This document shows, piece by piece, positions 12,598-21,834 of a DNA stretch of 22,901 nucleotides; the stretch's first letter is position 1; each line of letters starts with the position of its first letter. Source of the DNA: Davidsoniella eucalypti. Lineage: Eukaryota > Ascomycota > Sordariomycetes > Microascales > Ceratocystidaceae. Made by a program: the position numbers and the translations under genes. The stretch spans positions 1 to 22,901 of the forward strand of contig RMBW01000233.1 of the NCBI GenBank assembly GCA_004009845.1, in the 5' to 3' direction. The notes under the pieces are model-generated. The model saw nothing but the letters and a program-made list of their open reading frames with translations. It was not told where the DNA came from and did no database searches.

Positions 12598-14186
12598 TTA
12601 GAATGCCGTATTGGACGCATCTTGGTTGATCCGTTCGCGAACGTCATCTTTCTCTGACTTGGAGAGCTTGAAGTAGCCGTCCATGACTTCATCTACATTG
12701 TCACTACTCTTTTGTGTAGGGTCGCGCTGTTCAACAGCAGAAGCCTCGGTATCAATTAGATTTTGACCAAAAGGCAAATGATCAGCCATGTCTCGCACAC
12801 CTTCAACCCTTTTACCTAGTGATGCTTGGCTTGGGCTTCCAGAATCAGTGACGAACTCATCGAATCCAATGTTGTGTAGATCTTGAGAATCTGTTGGAAA
12901 TTCATGCCCCACATCAAGTGAGTCACTTAAATCAAGCTGGTCGTTTGTAGTCTGCTTTTGAAGGATGCTATCGCGTTCGTTACTCAGACCAGTTCCCATC
13001 TGAGCGAATACCTGGTTATCTGGGGGTATAATAGAGTCCACGTTGTGTCCGAATGAAGTATCTGGAGACTCTAACTCCTGATTTTGGCGCTCGCTGACAG
13101 ATTGCCAATCAAAAGCATCATCATAATATGTAGTGTCACCAACGTCACTTGGGCAGTTGGTACGATTGTCGCAGTCTTGAAGTCCAGTGGAGACATTCTC
13201 ATCAGTTACTTTCCATCTATTCATCAAACTGTTAGCAAGTAACTGTAGAACAGTGGGTTGGACAGAGAAAAATAATACTCACTGTCTTTGATATTTCTTC
13301 AGGTCTTCGGACTTAGAATCCAATACTATACTATGCTTCATCTTCAGATGGACTATGAAGTTATCCTTTCGGGGCCATTTCTTGTCCTTAGGACAAGATT
13401 TATCTTCCGGACAAACATAGAATATATCTCCTTCAGAGAGATGTTTGTGTTTGGTAGTGTAATGGCGTTTCCTGTCATTCAAAGTCCCAAAGACCGACTT
13501 GCAATCTTGCTGTTGGCATGGAATAGTCTTTTTGATGGGCCTAGATCATAGACTAGTTAGTCACCTCCCTTTACAAGATGGTATCATAAGGTTTTACTCT
13601 ATACTTTTTGACTGCTGTCTTAAACCTCTGTGTTTGTAGCTTCTTTGAAACATTGGGTGAGTCTGACTCGTCTGATCTATCTCTCTTCGAACGATGAGAT
13701 ATCGCATCAGATCTTATGTCTGATGGCAAAGGTGTTGGGGAGAAGTAGTTGTCATTTGTCGGGACATGGTTCCTTTGCATCATTGAACTATAGTTCGTGA
13801 TGTCAGACCCTTGTGTATGACTAAACAAAGCACTTTGCACTTGATTCACCACCGGTATTCCAACACCGGGTTGTCGAACCCAAGTTGTTGCATATGGGTC
13901 CGTCATGGAGGTAGGACGGGGGAGACTCGAGCTAATGGCTTGGTGGGGATGTTGTGGTGTGATTTGGTTGGCATATTGGCTGCTAAAACCCATCAAACCA
14001 TCCAATATTCCATCGCCAAGTTGACTTGGAGACATGTCGAGGCGCACATCTTGTGGATTTACTGTGTCATTCTGGAGATCACTACAAGACAGTCAATATC
14101 GAAGGAAGCCTAAAGATTATTTGAATGAAGGTGGAATATATTGTCGCTTACAAATTTATATTTCCTTGATTGTTGGGAAATGTCAT
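12598..14186 (-). CDS. C2H2 zinc-finger protein, left tandem copy, C-terminally truncated
   Basis: Predicted 466-aa nuclear DNA-binding protein in four exons: 14152-14186, 13605-14081, 13283-13540 and 12598-13228 (1401 nt, in frame). The start was chosen because the right copy has the same MTFPNNQ- start, the same donor (TT|GTAAGC) and the same 70-bp intron 1. Residues 1 to about 150 are low-complexity, Ser/Gln/Pro-rich, without a known domain. A basic stretch, RSKRDR followed by KKLQTQRFK, looks like a nuclear localisation signal. Finger 1 is C179-x4-C184-x12-H197-x4-H202 and finger 2 is C214-x5-C220-x14-H235-x4-H240 with helix RKDNFIVHLKMKH. Residues 257-466 are acidic and probably disordered. 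The frame ends at a TAA where the right copy has GAA, so three downstream fingers are missing. It may be a pseudogene, or a functional short form that could compete with the full-length copy. No recognised orthologue or gene symbol. Confidence 0.75.
13541..13604 (-). other. Intron 2 of the left copy, nested donors
   Basis: The intron runs from GTATAG to CTAG over 64 bp, with a CTAAC branch site (GACTAACT). A second donor, GTAAAG, lies 30 nt further in and leaves the same reading phase. It would give a 34-nt intron and add ten residues (YRVKPYDTIL). I prefer the 64-bp form because 34 nt is below usual fungal intron size. The right copy has the same arrangement at 17138-17201. Confidence 0.65.
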
Positions 14187-14194
14187 TTTTCTTT

Positions 14195-14206
14195 TCACAT
14201 CTACAT
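14195..14206 (-). promoter_or_regulatory. Two minimal upstream start-stop codons, left copy
   Basis: Directly upstream of the chosen start the gene strand reads ATG-TAG (14201-14206) and then ATG-TGA (14195-14200). If the transcript begins further upstream, ribosomes would meet two one-codon frames just before the main start, which could dampen translation. Confidence 0.45.
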
Positions 14207-14259
14207 CAAGCTAAATGTAGTAGAATCGGAACTTTAGTGACTGAGGAGGCCAAACACAG

Positions 14260-15731
14260 GCAGACTTCGGGTTGGTAAAGAGCCGTAAAGTCAAGTTGGA
14301 AAGAGATCTCGATGCGGAATATATTGCTCTCTTCACTTGATGGTATAAGAATGTAATGTTTAAGATTTTCGAATGGGAAATGAGGTAAAAAAGATGTATG
14401 AATGAAAAGTCATTTCCGGAAACACATCGGGCCTAAACATAAATATATAATGAGAACTAGCTATTTGTTGTTTTGTTCTATGGAATGAACGAGAGAAAGG
14501 AAGAGAGTGGTGGTTGAAATATGCACTATTTGCCTAATAGATTCATCGACGTACATGACAACTGGCAAGCTATATATATACATAGATACATGCAAAGGAT
14601 TGGGACTACTTGGGAATGATAGGTTATTATTCGAGACCGTTATCGCAATATATTTCGCCTAACAGACATAAACCAAGCAAAATAGCAGAGACGCTCGGCA
14701 TTTAGAAACCACAGATTATCGATGAGTGCTTAGATAGAGACTCGGCATAAGAAAAATACTAACCGCCGAGGGAAATGTCAACTTATAAACGTAAAAAAAG
14801 GATTATGTCATGAACGCCAATACCAAAGGATCTAAACAATGTCTTTTGTTTAGTTATAGTACGTTACTAGCAAAACAAGCAACTAGGGGCATTAGGCTGG
14901 GAATTACAATAGTTACACAACAAGCACTAAATCGATACAAGTGAGCCTACCGATATAGCCTCGCCATCGTTCAATAAGATGTACTTTGTATGTTTTCCGA
15001 CAGTCAATAGTAGACCATGTCGCAATAACTTCACGCTTCCCCCCCGCTATACAGTACTTTATGGCGATGGTCTACATTGTTTTAATTGTCTTCCGCCTCT
15101 GTTATTGTTATGAACGAGGCGGGAGATAGGGAACAGAATACATTAGGAAGCTGCAAACCGTGAATGCCGCAAATAGCCCGCCTTAGCATGCTTTCATGAC
15201 ATCTTAGTCAAAGCTAATAGAGGCTGACTTGCCTACTTGCCTATTGGCCTATTGGCCTACTTGCCTACTTGCCTACTTGCCTACTTGCCTACTTGCCTAC
15301 TTGCCTACTTGCCTACTTGCCTACTTGCCTACTTGCCTACTACACGGGGAGAAAGATGATGTAAGAAACATTTAGGTTACTAAGGATAGTAGGAGAAATT
15401 CTATGGAGAATCTGAAGAAAATATCTAAACTGGAACAAGCTTAAAGAGAATACTACATCTAAAGGCTAGAGGGCATAATGAATATAGCAGTCTAGAAGGT
15501 TCTACAAAAGTGCGTGCAAGAGAGAGTAAACCAGACAAGTAGGCAAGAAATCGAGCTACTGAACGGTTACAGGGACAATAGAAGAACTATAAATATACGG
15601 CAGGCAGAAAAACAGGTAACCAACTCAAAACATACTGGATGCTTAGAATTCCCATCAGAACCGTCTCTAACATAGTAAAAGAAAAGGAAATTTGAAAGGC
15701 TCCTAAGTCGTCCATGAAGGATATTGGGAAC
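14260..15731. other. Spacer between the two zinc-finger genes
   Basis: No gene. It serves as upstream region of the left copy and downstream region of the right one. The segment 14893-15050 is a diverged match to 18720-18893 (shared words: ACAATAG, GATACAAGT, GCCT, TAGCCTC, GTACTTT, AGTAGACC, then a C run), showing that the original duplication extended well upstream of the gene. The 8-bp array at 15229-15340 lies about 1.05 kb upstream of the left gene's start. Confidence 0.7.
15229..15340. repeat. 8-bp minisatellite, fourteen units
   Basis: Fourteen consecutive 8-mers of consensus TTGCCTAC (GTAGGCAA on the minus strand). Units 2-4 are variants (TTGCCTAT, TGGCCTAT, TGGCCTAC); the last ten are identical. 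The clustering of variants at one end is typical of arrays growing from the other end by slippage or unequal exchange. A single loose GTAGGCAAG occurs at about 15540. I saw no array at the matching place near the right copy. Confidence 0.97.
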
Positions 15732-17786
15732 CTAACTGCCTTTATTTCTCCAATCTTCCCTAGAAGACATAGTGAAATCTCCCTTTCCAAGCATATGCTT
15801 CTCGAGATGGTTGTAGTAATTTTCGCAGTCATTGTTCTCAGTTTGAACACAGAACCCGCACCAATAAGTCGTTCTCTCTTTAGATCCATGTTTAAAGGTA
15901 TCGTGACGCCTCCAGTCACTTTTGCTACCAAATGTGCTTGCGCAATTTGGTTTTAGGCAGAAGTACGGTCGTTTGTGGCGACGTAAGTGCTTGCTATACA
16001 ACAATGAAGACGAAGGTCAACATTAATATTCTGCTAGATAAGGGGGGGGGGGGTAATGTAAGTAATGACGTGATATAATTACCTGAGAATGGATTGGCTT
16101 TTATATGATTGATGGCATTCTGGGCACTTGGCCGTCTTGACGTCGTCTTCGGATGCCATGCTAGATGTATCCTTCTCCATCAATCGGAGATATTCGTCTT
16201 GTTTTGGTTTAGGGAGCTTATTGAAGGTATCCAGGAACGTTTTCGTCCTATCGCCTATATTCTCCGCTTCCTTGTTGACTGGTTGCTGGCTCATCTTCCA
16301 TTTATTAGTACTGGCCTTCTTCGTAGAACTAGTGCTTTCGTCTTCAGAAACTACCAACACATCTACTACATTATCAGAGATGTCGTGGGCATCTTCAATC
16401 CTTTTCACCATTGGTGTTTGTTTTGGGCTTCCAGAATCAGTGACGAACTCATCGAATCTAATGTTGTGTAGATCTTCAAAATCTGTTGGAAAGTCATGCC
16501 CCACATCAAGTAAGACACTTGAATCAAGCCAATTCTGGTCGTTTGTAGTCTGCTTTTGAAAGATGCTATGGTGTTCTTTACTCAGACCAGTTCCAATCTG
16601 AGCGAATCCCTGGTTATCTGGGGGTATAATAGAGTCCACGTTGTGTCCGAATGAAGTATCTGGAGACTCTAACTCCTGATTTTGGCGCTCGCTGATAGAT
16701 TGCCAATCAAAAGCATCATCATAATATGTGGTGTCACCAACGTCACTTGGGCTGTTGGTACGATTGTCGCAGTCTTGAAGTCCAGTGGAGACATTCTCAT
16801 CGGTTGCTTTCCATCTATTCATCAAACTGTTAGCAAGTAACTGTAGAACAGTGGGTTGGACAGAAAAAATAATACTCACTGTCTTTGATATTTCTTCAGG
16901 TCTTCGGACTTAGAATCCAATACTATACTATGCTTCATCTTCAGATGGACTATGAAGTTATCCTTGCGGGGCCATATCTTGTCCTTAGCACAAGATGTAT
17001 TTTCAGGACAAACGTAGAATATATCTCCTACAGATAGCTGTTTGTGTTTCGTGCTGTAATGGCGTTTCCTGTCATTCAAAGTCCCAAAGACCGACTTACA
17101 ATCTTTCTGTGGGCATAGAATAGCCTTTTTGATGGGCCTAGATCACAGACTAGTTAGTCGCCTCCCTTTACAAGATGGTATCATAAGGTTTTACTCTATA
17201 CTTTTTGGCTGCTGTCTTGAACCTCTGTGTTTGTAGCTTCTTTGAAACATTTAGTGAGTCTGACTCGTCTGATCTATCTCTCTTCGAACGATAAGATCTC
17301 GCATCAGATCTCATGTCTGATGGCAAAGTTGTCGGGGAGAAGTAGTTGTCATTTGTTGTCGGGTTATGGTTCCTTTGCATCATTTCACTATAGTTCGTGA
17401 TGTCAGACCCTTGTGTATGACTAAACAAAGGACTTTGCACTTGATTCAACACCGGTATTCTAACACCGGGTTGTTGAAACCAAGTTGCTGCATATGGGTC
17501 CGCCATGGAGGTAGGACGGGGGAGACTCGAGCTAATGGCTTGGTCGGGATGTTGTGGTGTGATTTGGTTGGCATATTGGCTGCTAAAACCCATCAAACCA
17601 TTCAACATTCCATCGCCAAGTTGACTTGGAGACATGTCGAGGCGCACATCTTGTGGATTTACTGTGCCATTCTGGAGATCACTACAAGACAGTCAATATC
17701 GAATGAAGCCTAAAGATTATTTGAATGAAGGTGGAATATATTGTTGCTTACAAATTTATATTTGCTTGATTGTTCGGAAATGTCAT
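15732..17786 (-). CDS. C2H2 zinc-finger protein, right tandem copy, full length
   Basis: Predicted 592-aa nuclear protein in five exons: 17752-17786, 17202-17681, 16880-17137, 16083-16826 and 15732-15993 (1779 nt, in frame). Introns are 70, 64, 53 and 89 bp. There are five C2H2 fingers in two clusters. The first cluster is C180-x4-C185-x12-H198-x4-H203 and C215-x5-C221-x14-H236-x4-H241. The second is C492-x2-C495-x12-H508-x3-H512, C518-x4-C523-x12-H536-x4-H541 and C551-x2-C554-x13-H568-x3-H572. Finger 3 is assembled only across intron 4, which supports that splice. Finger 4 carries RPYFC and FGSK-x-DW-x-RH, a combination known from fungal C2H2 proteins. A basic nuclear-import-like stretch precedes finger 1. 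The N-terminal 150 residues and the acidic linker 258-490 lack known domains. The likely role is DNA binding and transcription control; targets are unknown. No gene symbol is assigned. Confidence 0.85.
16042..16053. repeat. G12 run in intron 4 of the right copy
   Basis: Twelve G on the plus strand (C12 on the gene strand) inside intron 4. It is length-variable between the copies (8 against 12). A TCTAG just after it on the gene strand could act as an early acceptor but would lead to a stop, so I use the acceptor at 15994-15995. Confidence 0.9.
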
Positions 17787-17859
17787 CTTTTTTTTCTCAT
17801 CTACATCAAGCTAAACGTAGTGGAATCGGAACTTTAGTGACTGAGGAGGCCAAACACAG
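16423..17859. repeat. High-identity duplicated core, right copy
   Basis: Partner of 12831-14259, in the same orientation. It starts in exon 4 at the codons for VTDSGSP and extends past the start codon to the end of a shared CTGAGGAGGCCAAACACA block. Both borders are abrupt. Confidence 0.85.
17783..17806 (-). promoter_or_regulatory. Upstream frames touching the start, right copy
   Basis: The gene strand carries ATG-TAG (17801-17806), then a second ATG (17798-17800) opening a five-codon frame whose TGA overlaps the main start as ATGA. The left copy has the ATG-TAG but its second frame is ATG-TGA. The overlap could allow reinitiation. Confidence 0.45.
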
Positions 17860-20465
17860 ATATACTTCAGGTTGAAAGGCCTAAAATTCGAAAGGGGGTG
17901 AGATCCATATGCAGAATATTGGGCTCTTCTAGTGGAACAAACACTTTTATTTATTGATAGCTTGAAGACTATCTTGATGCTTGAAACTTTCGAGAGGTCG
18001 ACAAGCCAAAAAAGGCGCTGTGATTCAAAGTTATATTCCTAAAAGACTTCGGGTTCGGATATATTAGTATATGCGTCGTTTGGGTCAAATGAAAAAGAAT
18101 GAGATGTGGGATAGACGTGGTCATACGTTGTTAAAATTCTCGTTTCATACCAAGTGCAAGAAGAGTATGAGAAGCAAATAATTTATTCCAAAAGGCAAAA
18201 CAGAACGAACCCTGTTCAAAGGTTTTGCCTTAAGGAAACCAAGAGCTGATAAGGACAGTATAATACCTTGAAAAGAAAAGGCACGTATATTATCAGGGCT
18301 GGTAAGATGAGTAAATCATGTGTCCCCGAAAGCACACTGGCTATCAATTTGAATTTGTACCCAACAAACCCCAAATATAACTTTGTAATTGGCTAGATGA
18401 TCGGTAGCCACAAAGGATTAAAACTCGACTTTGAAAATGGGACAGAGTTGTTGAAAAGACAGATATTTCAGTATGTTATTCGACAGTTTATATCTGTAAA
18501 CAGATTATGTAATACGTTCACAAGTTCAGTATACAAAAGATATAGCTGGTTGATGAGTGTAAAACTGCTTAGTAGAAGAGAGCATGGAACTCGAGAAGTT
18601 CGCTGATAGATGTAGAAGAGGAAGTCATAATAACAGCTAATCCCATCGAATATCTATTGAGCGAGGCGAATAGCTACACCTGAACAATGCCATTCATTCA
18701 TGGGCGATTATGGACCAGGATTAGACTAAGAATCACAATAGCTACCTAACGAATTTCGGGTAGTTTGATACAAGTAAGCCTATTGTCATAGCCTCATTAC
18801 CGTACACTACGAAGTACTTTTTGTTTTTACCGAAAGCCATAACAGTAGACCGCCCTACACCTGAATCAATAAACTATGTATCTGACCCCCGCTCGATTGG
18901 TCGTTATACACATGATAGCCCTAACCCTTATGTATACTTGATCCTTTCCAAGAATAAGAACACACATGTTTTCCATCCTTAGAAAACGTATTGGACGCCT
19001 TTTTTGCCTTACTTGCGTTAAGCCACCTCTTGTGCTTCCTTGAAGCATAATAACCTAAAAAAAAAGTAGGCAAAACAATTATATTTGAAGATATCTCTAT
19101 CTTCGTCGGCAGGTTTCAGGGTTAATTAGCAAGTAGTAAGTAGTATATTGGATGTTACACAATCAGGCAAGTCATTCAGACCCTAACAGCTGTTTACAAG
19201 ATACGCAACTTACACATTTTAAATAAACATTGATGGGTTGAGTTCTCTTTCGTCCTTGACTTTATGTAAAATATGCCTTTTTGGGTTCAATGGCCCATAA
19301 GTATGCTAACAATAGTACAAATACTCAGACATTGCAGGTATCCGAATACGGCTTATCACAAAGCCAAGAAATATGCCGTGCTCGTGATAATATTTCAATA
19401 TTGAACCGCTCGAATAGCAGGGTTGACTTTGGATAGCATTAGAATTTAGGGCTCGCCTGTAGATATTGAGAGTATATTTCGTTTGATTAGAGCACAATAT
19501 AATATATCTGTTTTTGTGTACAAACCATGACCTGAGTCAATTCAAGCAATACCATAAATTGAATGTGTGATTTGCCGCGAAACAGCAATCTGGTCGTTTT
19601 TAGACAGAATCTACATAGGCCGCAAAACCAGGCCTTTGTTTGATGAAAGACCCATTGCTATCGTATTATGTTGAGTTGGCAACGTTGTATAACGCGCCAT
19701 TTGCTAGGGTATCAGACACATTTGTCAACCGATTGATATCCTAATTTTAATATATTCATAGCTCGATTTAGTAAGCAGGACTTCACCGTTGGTAAATAGG
19801 GCGTTTTTATCTTGAAATAATGGTGTTTGGTTTAGCCTTGAAAGCCAACATGACTGGCACTGGGTATCACTGATACCTGTGGGAATATCTAATGGCAAAT
19901 ATACCAAGAAAGCTCTATAAATTAGCCACATAGCTCTACGGAATGATTAGATGTTTCCTGGGCTGGAAGCTGTTTAATTAAAATTAAATGTACTCATGGA
20001 CTAATGCCAGTGCTGATGGAAAAACCGGGTTTTACACCTTTATTATCTGTCAAACCTATCTAACTAACACAACATACCGCCCTCCCTGTTAGGTGGCTAT
20101 TATGTTGCGTATAACTCCAAAAATATTGACGGAAAGGAGCATATAGAAAGGTTGAGTAATTTTAATATGCAAACAGCCAGTAAAGTATTGAATGTTAATA
20201 TATCTGGCACAACGCATTTTTTAGATACGAATATTGTCTAGTTGCTGAAAATATATAATGAACCGTGATTCTCACTTTGGATACCTTCATTTTTTGCTAC
20301 CATTTCTTTCAACTTGCACCATATACATACTTACGAACCACGAGGCCTCACTAGCAAATCACTTTTTTACTTTTTATCCACTTGCGTTGCTCTTCAACCT
20401 ATCGTGTCAACCAGTGTAAGACCTGTCCGAGGTATGTATACCAACATACAATAATCTTGATTCAG
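17860..20465. other. Intergenic region upstream of the right zinc-finger gene
   Basis: No supported gene; frames are 75 codons or shorter and without motifs. The segment 18720-18893 is the diverged partner of 14893-15050. A CCCTAACCC word near 18920 is isolated and not telomeric. The right end, about 20280-20440, is pyrimidine-rich on the plus strand, as is common upstream of fungal genes, and probably belongs to the promoter of the small gene at 20641. Confidence 0.6.
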
Positions 20466-20528
20466 GTAAGCCTAATCCTTCCCGTATCTCTATCAAAGCC
20501 ATCCGCAAAGGCCTAACTTACTATATAG
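20466..20528 (+). other. Possible 5'-UTR intron of the small Cys/His gene
   Basis: GTAAGC donor at 20466, CCTAAC branch-like site at about 20511, and TATAG acceptor ending at 20528, giving a 63-bp intron of ordinary fungal size. It lies 112 bp before the start codon and contains no coding sequence. Confidence 0.4.
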
Positions 20529-20640
20529 ACGGAAAAGTAGTTACTTATCTTCACCAATTCGCTTTTACAAAAGCCAAATTCGACAAACAAGCGCGCTACA
20601 CCACTCTACATCTTCCTTGCTTCCTGCCTCTACAATCACA

Positions 20641-20811
20641 ATGTGCGAATTCGAAGATTTCCTGTTTACGTGTGGCCACAGCGTCACACGTATGATGTCC
20701 CTTTGCCATCGTTCTCGCTGCGAGCCTGGCTTTCCGTGCAACAGAATCAAGTTTCTACGCCATACTTGGGCCCAGGAAACGCCCTGCAATGAATGTCAGA
20801 GAGACTCTTGA
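20641..20811 (+). CDS. Small Cys/His-rich protein, 56 aa
   Basis: Single-exon frame starting MCEFEDF. I chose this ATG over an in-frame one eight codons earlier because a pyrimidine-rich leader runs up to it and because similar small fungal proteins, as I recall them, begin with M-C. Seven cysteines (2, 11, 22, 27, 33, 49, 52) and three histidines (13, 23, 41) form a pattern with C11-G-H13, C22-H23 and a closing C49-x2-C52. This suggests zinc binding, like a small zinc ribbon, rather than a secreted effector. There is no signal peptide and no membrane segment. It resembles uncharacterised small ascomycete proteins with F-x-CGH...TR...CH and a C-terminal C-x2-C, recalled from memory and not checked. 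The function is unknown. Confidence 0.65.
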   Translation: MCEFEDFLFTCGHSVTRMMSLCHRSRCEPGFPCNRIKFLRHTWAQETPCNECQRDS

Positions 20812-21160
20812 ATTCGTCACGATAGTGCAATGAAGGCATATTGATACAAAGTTTCGTATTTATCAGTTTTCTTCATGTACTTGAGTTCTTGATATTTCGT
20901 TGTATTGGTGGTGTTTTTGCGATATCACAAGTACATGTCATATGTATTTCATAGTTCATATGAGTTATGACGGACATCTATAAAATACAGATACGCTTGT
21001 CCGATTATATTCCGGCATCGTTATATTACCAAGGAGCTCGTTAGTGTCGATACATTAGATAATCATCATTGTTATTGTTTTTTTTATTTAAAAATAAAGA
21101 CCTAGTGTAAGAGTAACAGTGTGTAGATGAAGATTGGCAGTGTCATAAGTTTCCTTGTAG
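20812..21160. other. Convergent 3' region between the small gene and dap1
   Basis: Both neighbours end into this 349-bp stretch, so it should hold two 3' UTRs and polyadenylation signals. It is AT-rich, with a T run and an AAAAATAAAG at about 21090. No gene is seen. Confidence 0.6.
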
Positions 21161-21834
21161 TCACTTCTGAGTGTCCAAGTTCGTAGTGCCTTCTACGATA
21201 CCAACCACGTTGTACCGCTTTGAGAAAAATGTGACCCAATCATCTAACGTCTTCTTCTCTTTATCAGTGAGATCTTCCCATTTTGAAGATACATCTTCAG
21301 GTTTCGTCGAGACTTTACCGAGCGCACGTGAGGCGTCCTTGCCGGCAAAGGCTAGAAGAACAGGTCGTGTTAATACACATTATACAAGGATTAAAGTCCG
21401 AAAGGGACAAAGGAAAAAAACATACCACAGTATGGACCGCCGACCTGATACGCTTTATTGCCAGTCACGTCATACACGATGCCCTTGATAGCGACATAGC
21501 ACTTTTCTCCTTCATTGCCTGTAACGCAGCAGGAGAGAACTGGAGTTAGTCAAAATGTTACAATGCCAACGGTATATGCAGCATTACGCTTGGTAGCGCC
21601 TGTGAGAAAATACAAGAAGGAAACTGCCAACATGGTGATAGATGAGGGCGGCCCCTAAAGCGCCATTGGCCATAGTGATCGTGTAATGAACGGCTAGCCC
21701 CATAAACATCTCCGATACAGTAATATCAATACAAACTTACCAACTGCCTGAGCCAGTTCGTCCAACGAGATCGGATCATTCTTGGGTGGTGCAAGCGTCA
21801 CGGGGACCTTGGGCTCGAACTTTCCACCAGTCAT
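21161..21834 (-). CDS. dap1: Dap1-type cytochrome b5-like haem-binding protein (MAPR family)
   Basis: 125-aa protein in three exons: 21741-21834, 21426-21518 and 21161-21351. Introns are 222 and 74 bp with GTAAGT and GTATGT donors. All junctions keep frame and rebuild the family core CYVAIKGIVYDVTGNKAY, GGPY-x-AFAGKDASRAL and WVTFFSKRYNVVG. Members of this membrane-associated progesterone receptor family bind haem through a tyrosine. Dap1 supports the sterol 14-alpha-demethylase cytochrome P450 (Erg11/Cyp51) and affects azole tolerance in yeasts and Aspergillus. Tyr61 in GGPY aligns with haem-ligand Tyr113 of human PGRMC1. Unlike PGRMC1 there is no N-terminal membrane helix, which is usual for the short fungal form. 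Cys62 follows the ligand Tyr, where I recall other residues such as His. The start has A at -3. Intron 1 is long for a fungus, so a missed small exon is possible, though the joined protein shows no gap. Confidence 0.93.

Larger units (their letters stand above)
12831..14259. repeat. High-identity duplicated core, left copy
   Basis: This 1429-bp segment is about 95% identical to 16423-17859, as estimated from reading much of the alignment. Differences are scattered substitutions plus a few small in-frame indels. Introns 1 and 2 differ at four positions in 134 bp; intron 3 differs by one deleted base. Outside both ends similarity falls sharply, although weaker homology continues. Confidence 0.85.

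Noticed and set aside
15229..15340. CRISPR array
   Set aside because: The units are 8 bp with no spacers, in a eukaryotic genome; it is a minisatellite.
15587..15931. 114-codon minus-strand frame overlapping exon 5
   Set aside because: It is a frame-shifted reading of exon 5; the finger residues C518 to H572 lie in the other frame.
16109..16559. Plus-strand open frames of 120 and 143 codons over the right zinc-finger gene
   Set aside because: They are antisense shadows of exon 4, whose minus-strand frame has splice support, finger motifs and a conserved paralogue.
12831..17859. Repeat-induced point mutation (RIP) as the cause of differences between the copies
   Set aside because: The differences include many transversions, transitions in both directions and codon indels, with no excess of C-to-T on one copy. 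If anything, the pair shows that RIP is weak or has not acted here.
21171..21549. Plus-strand open frames of 105 and 88 codons
   Set aside because: They are antisense to dap1 exons 2 and 3, which rebuild a clear family match.
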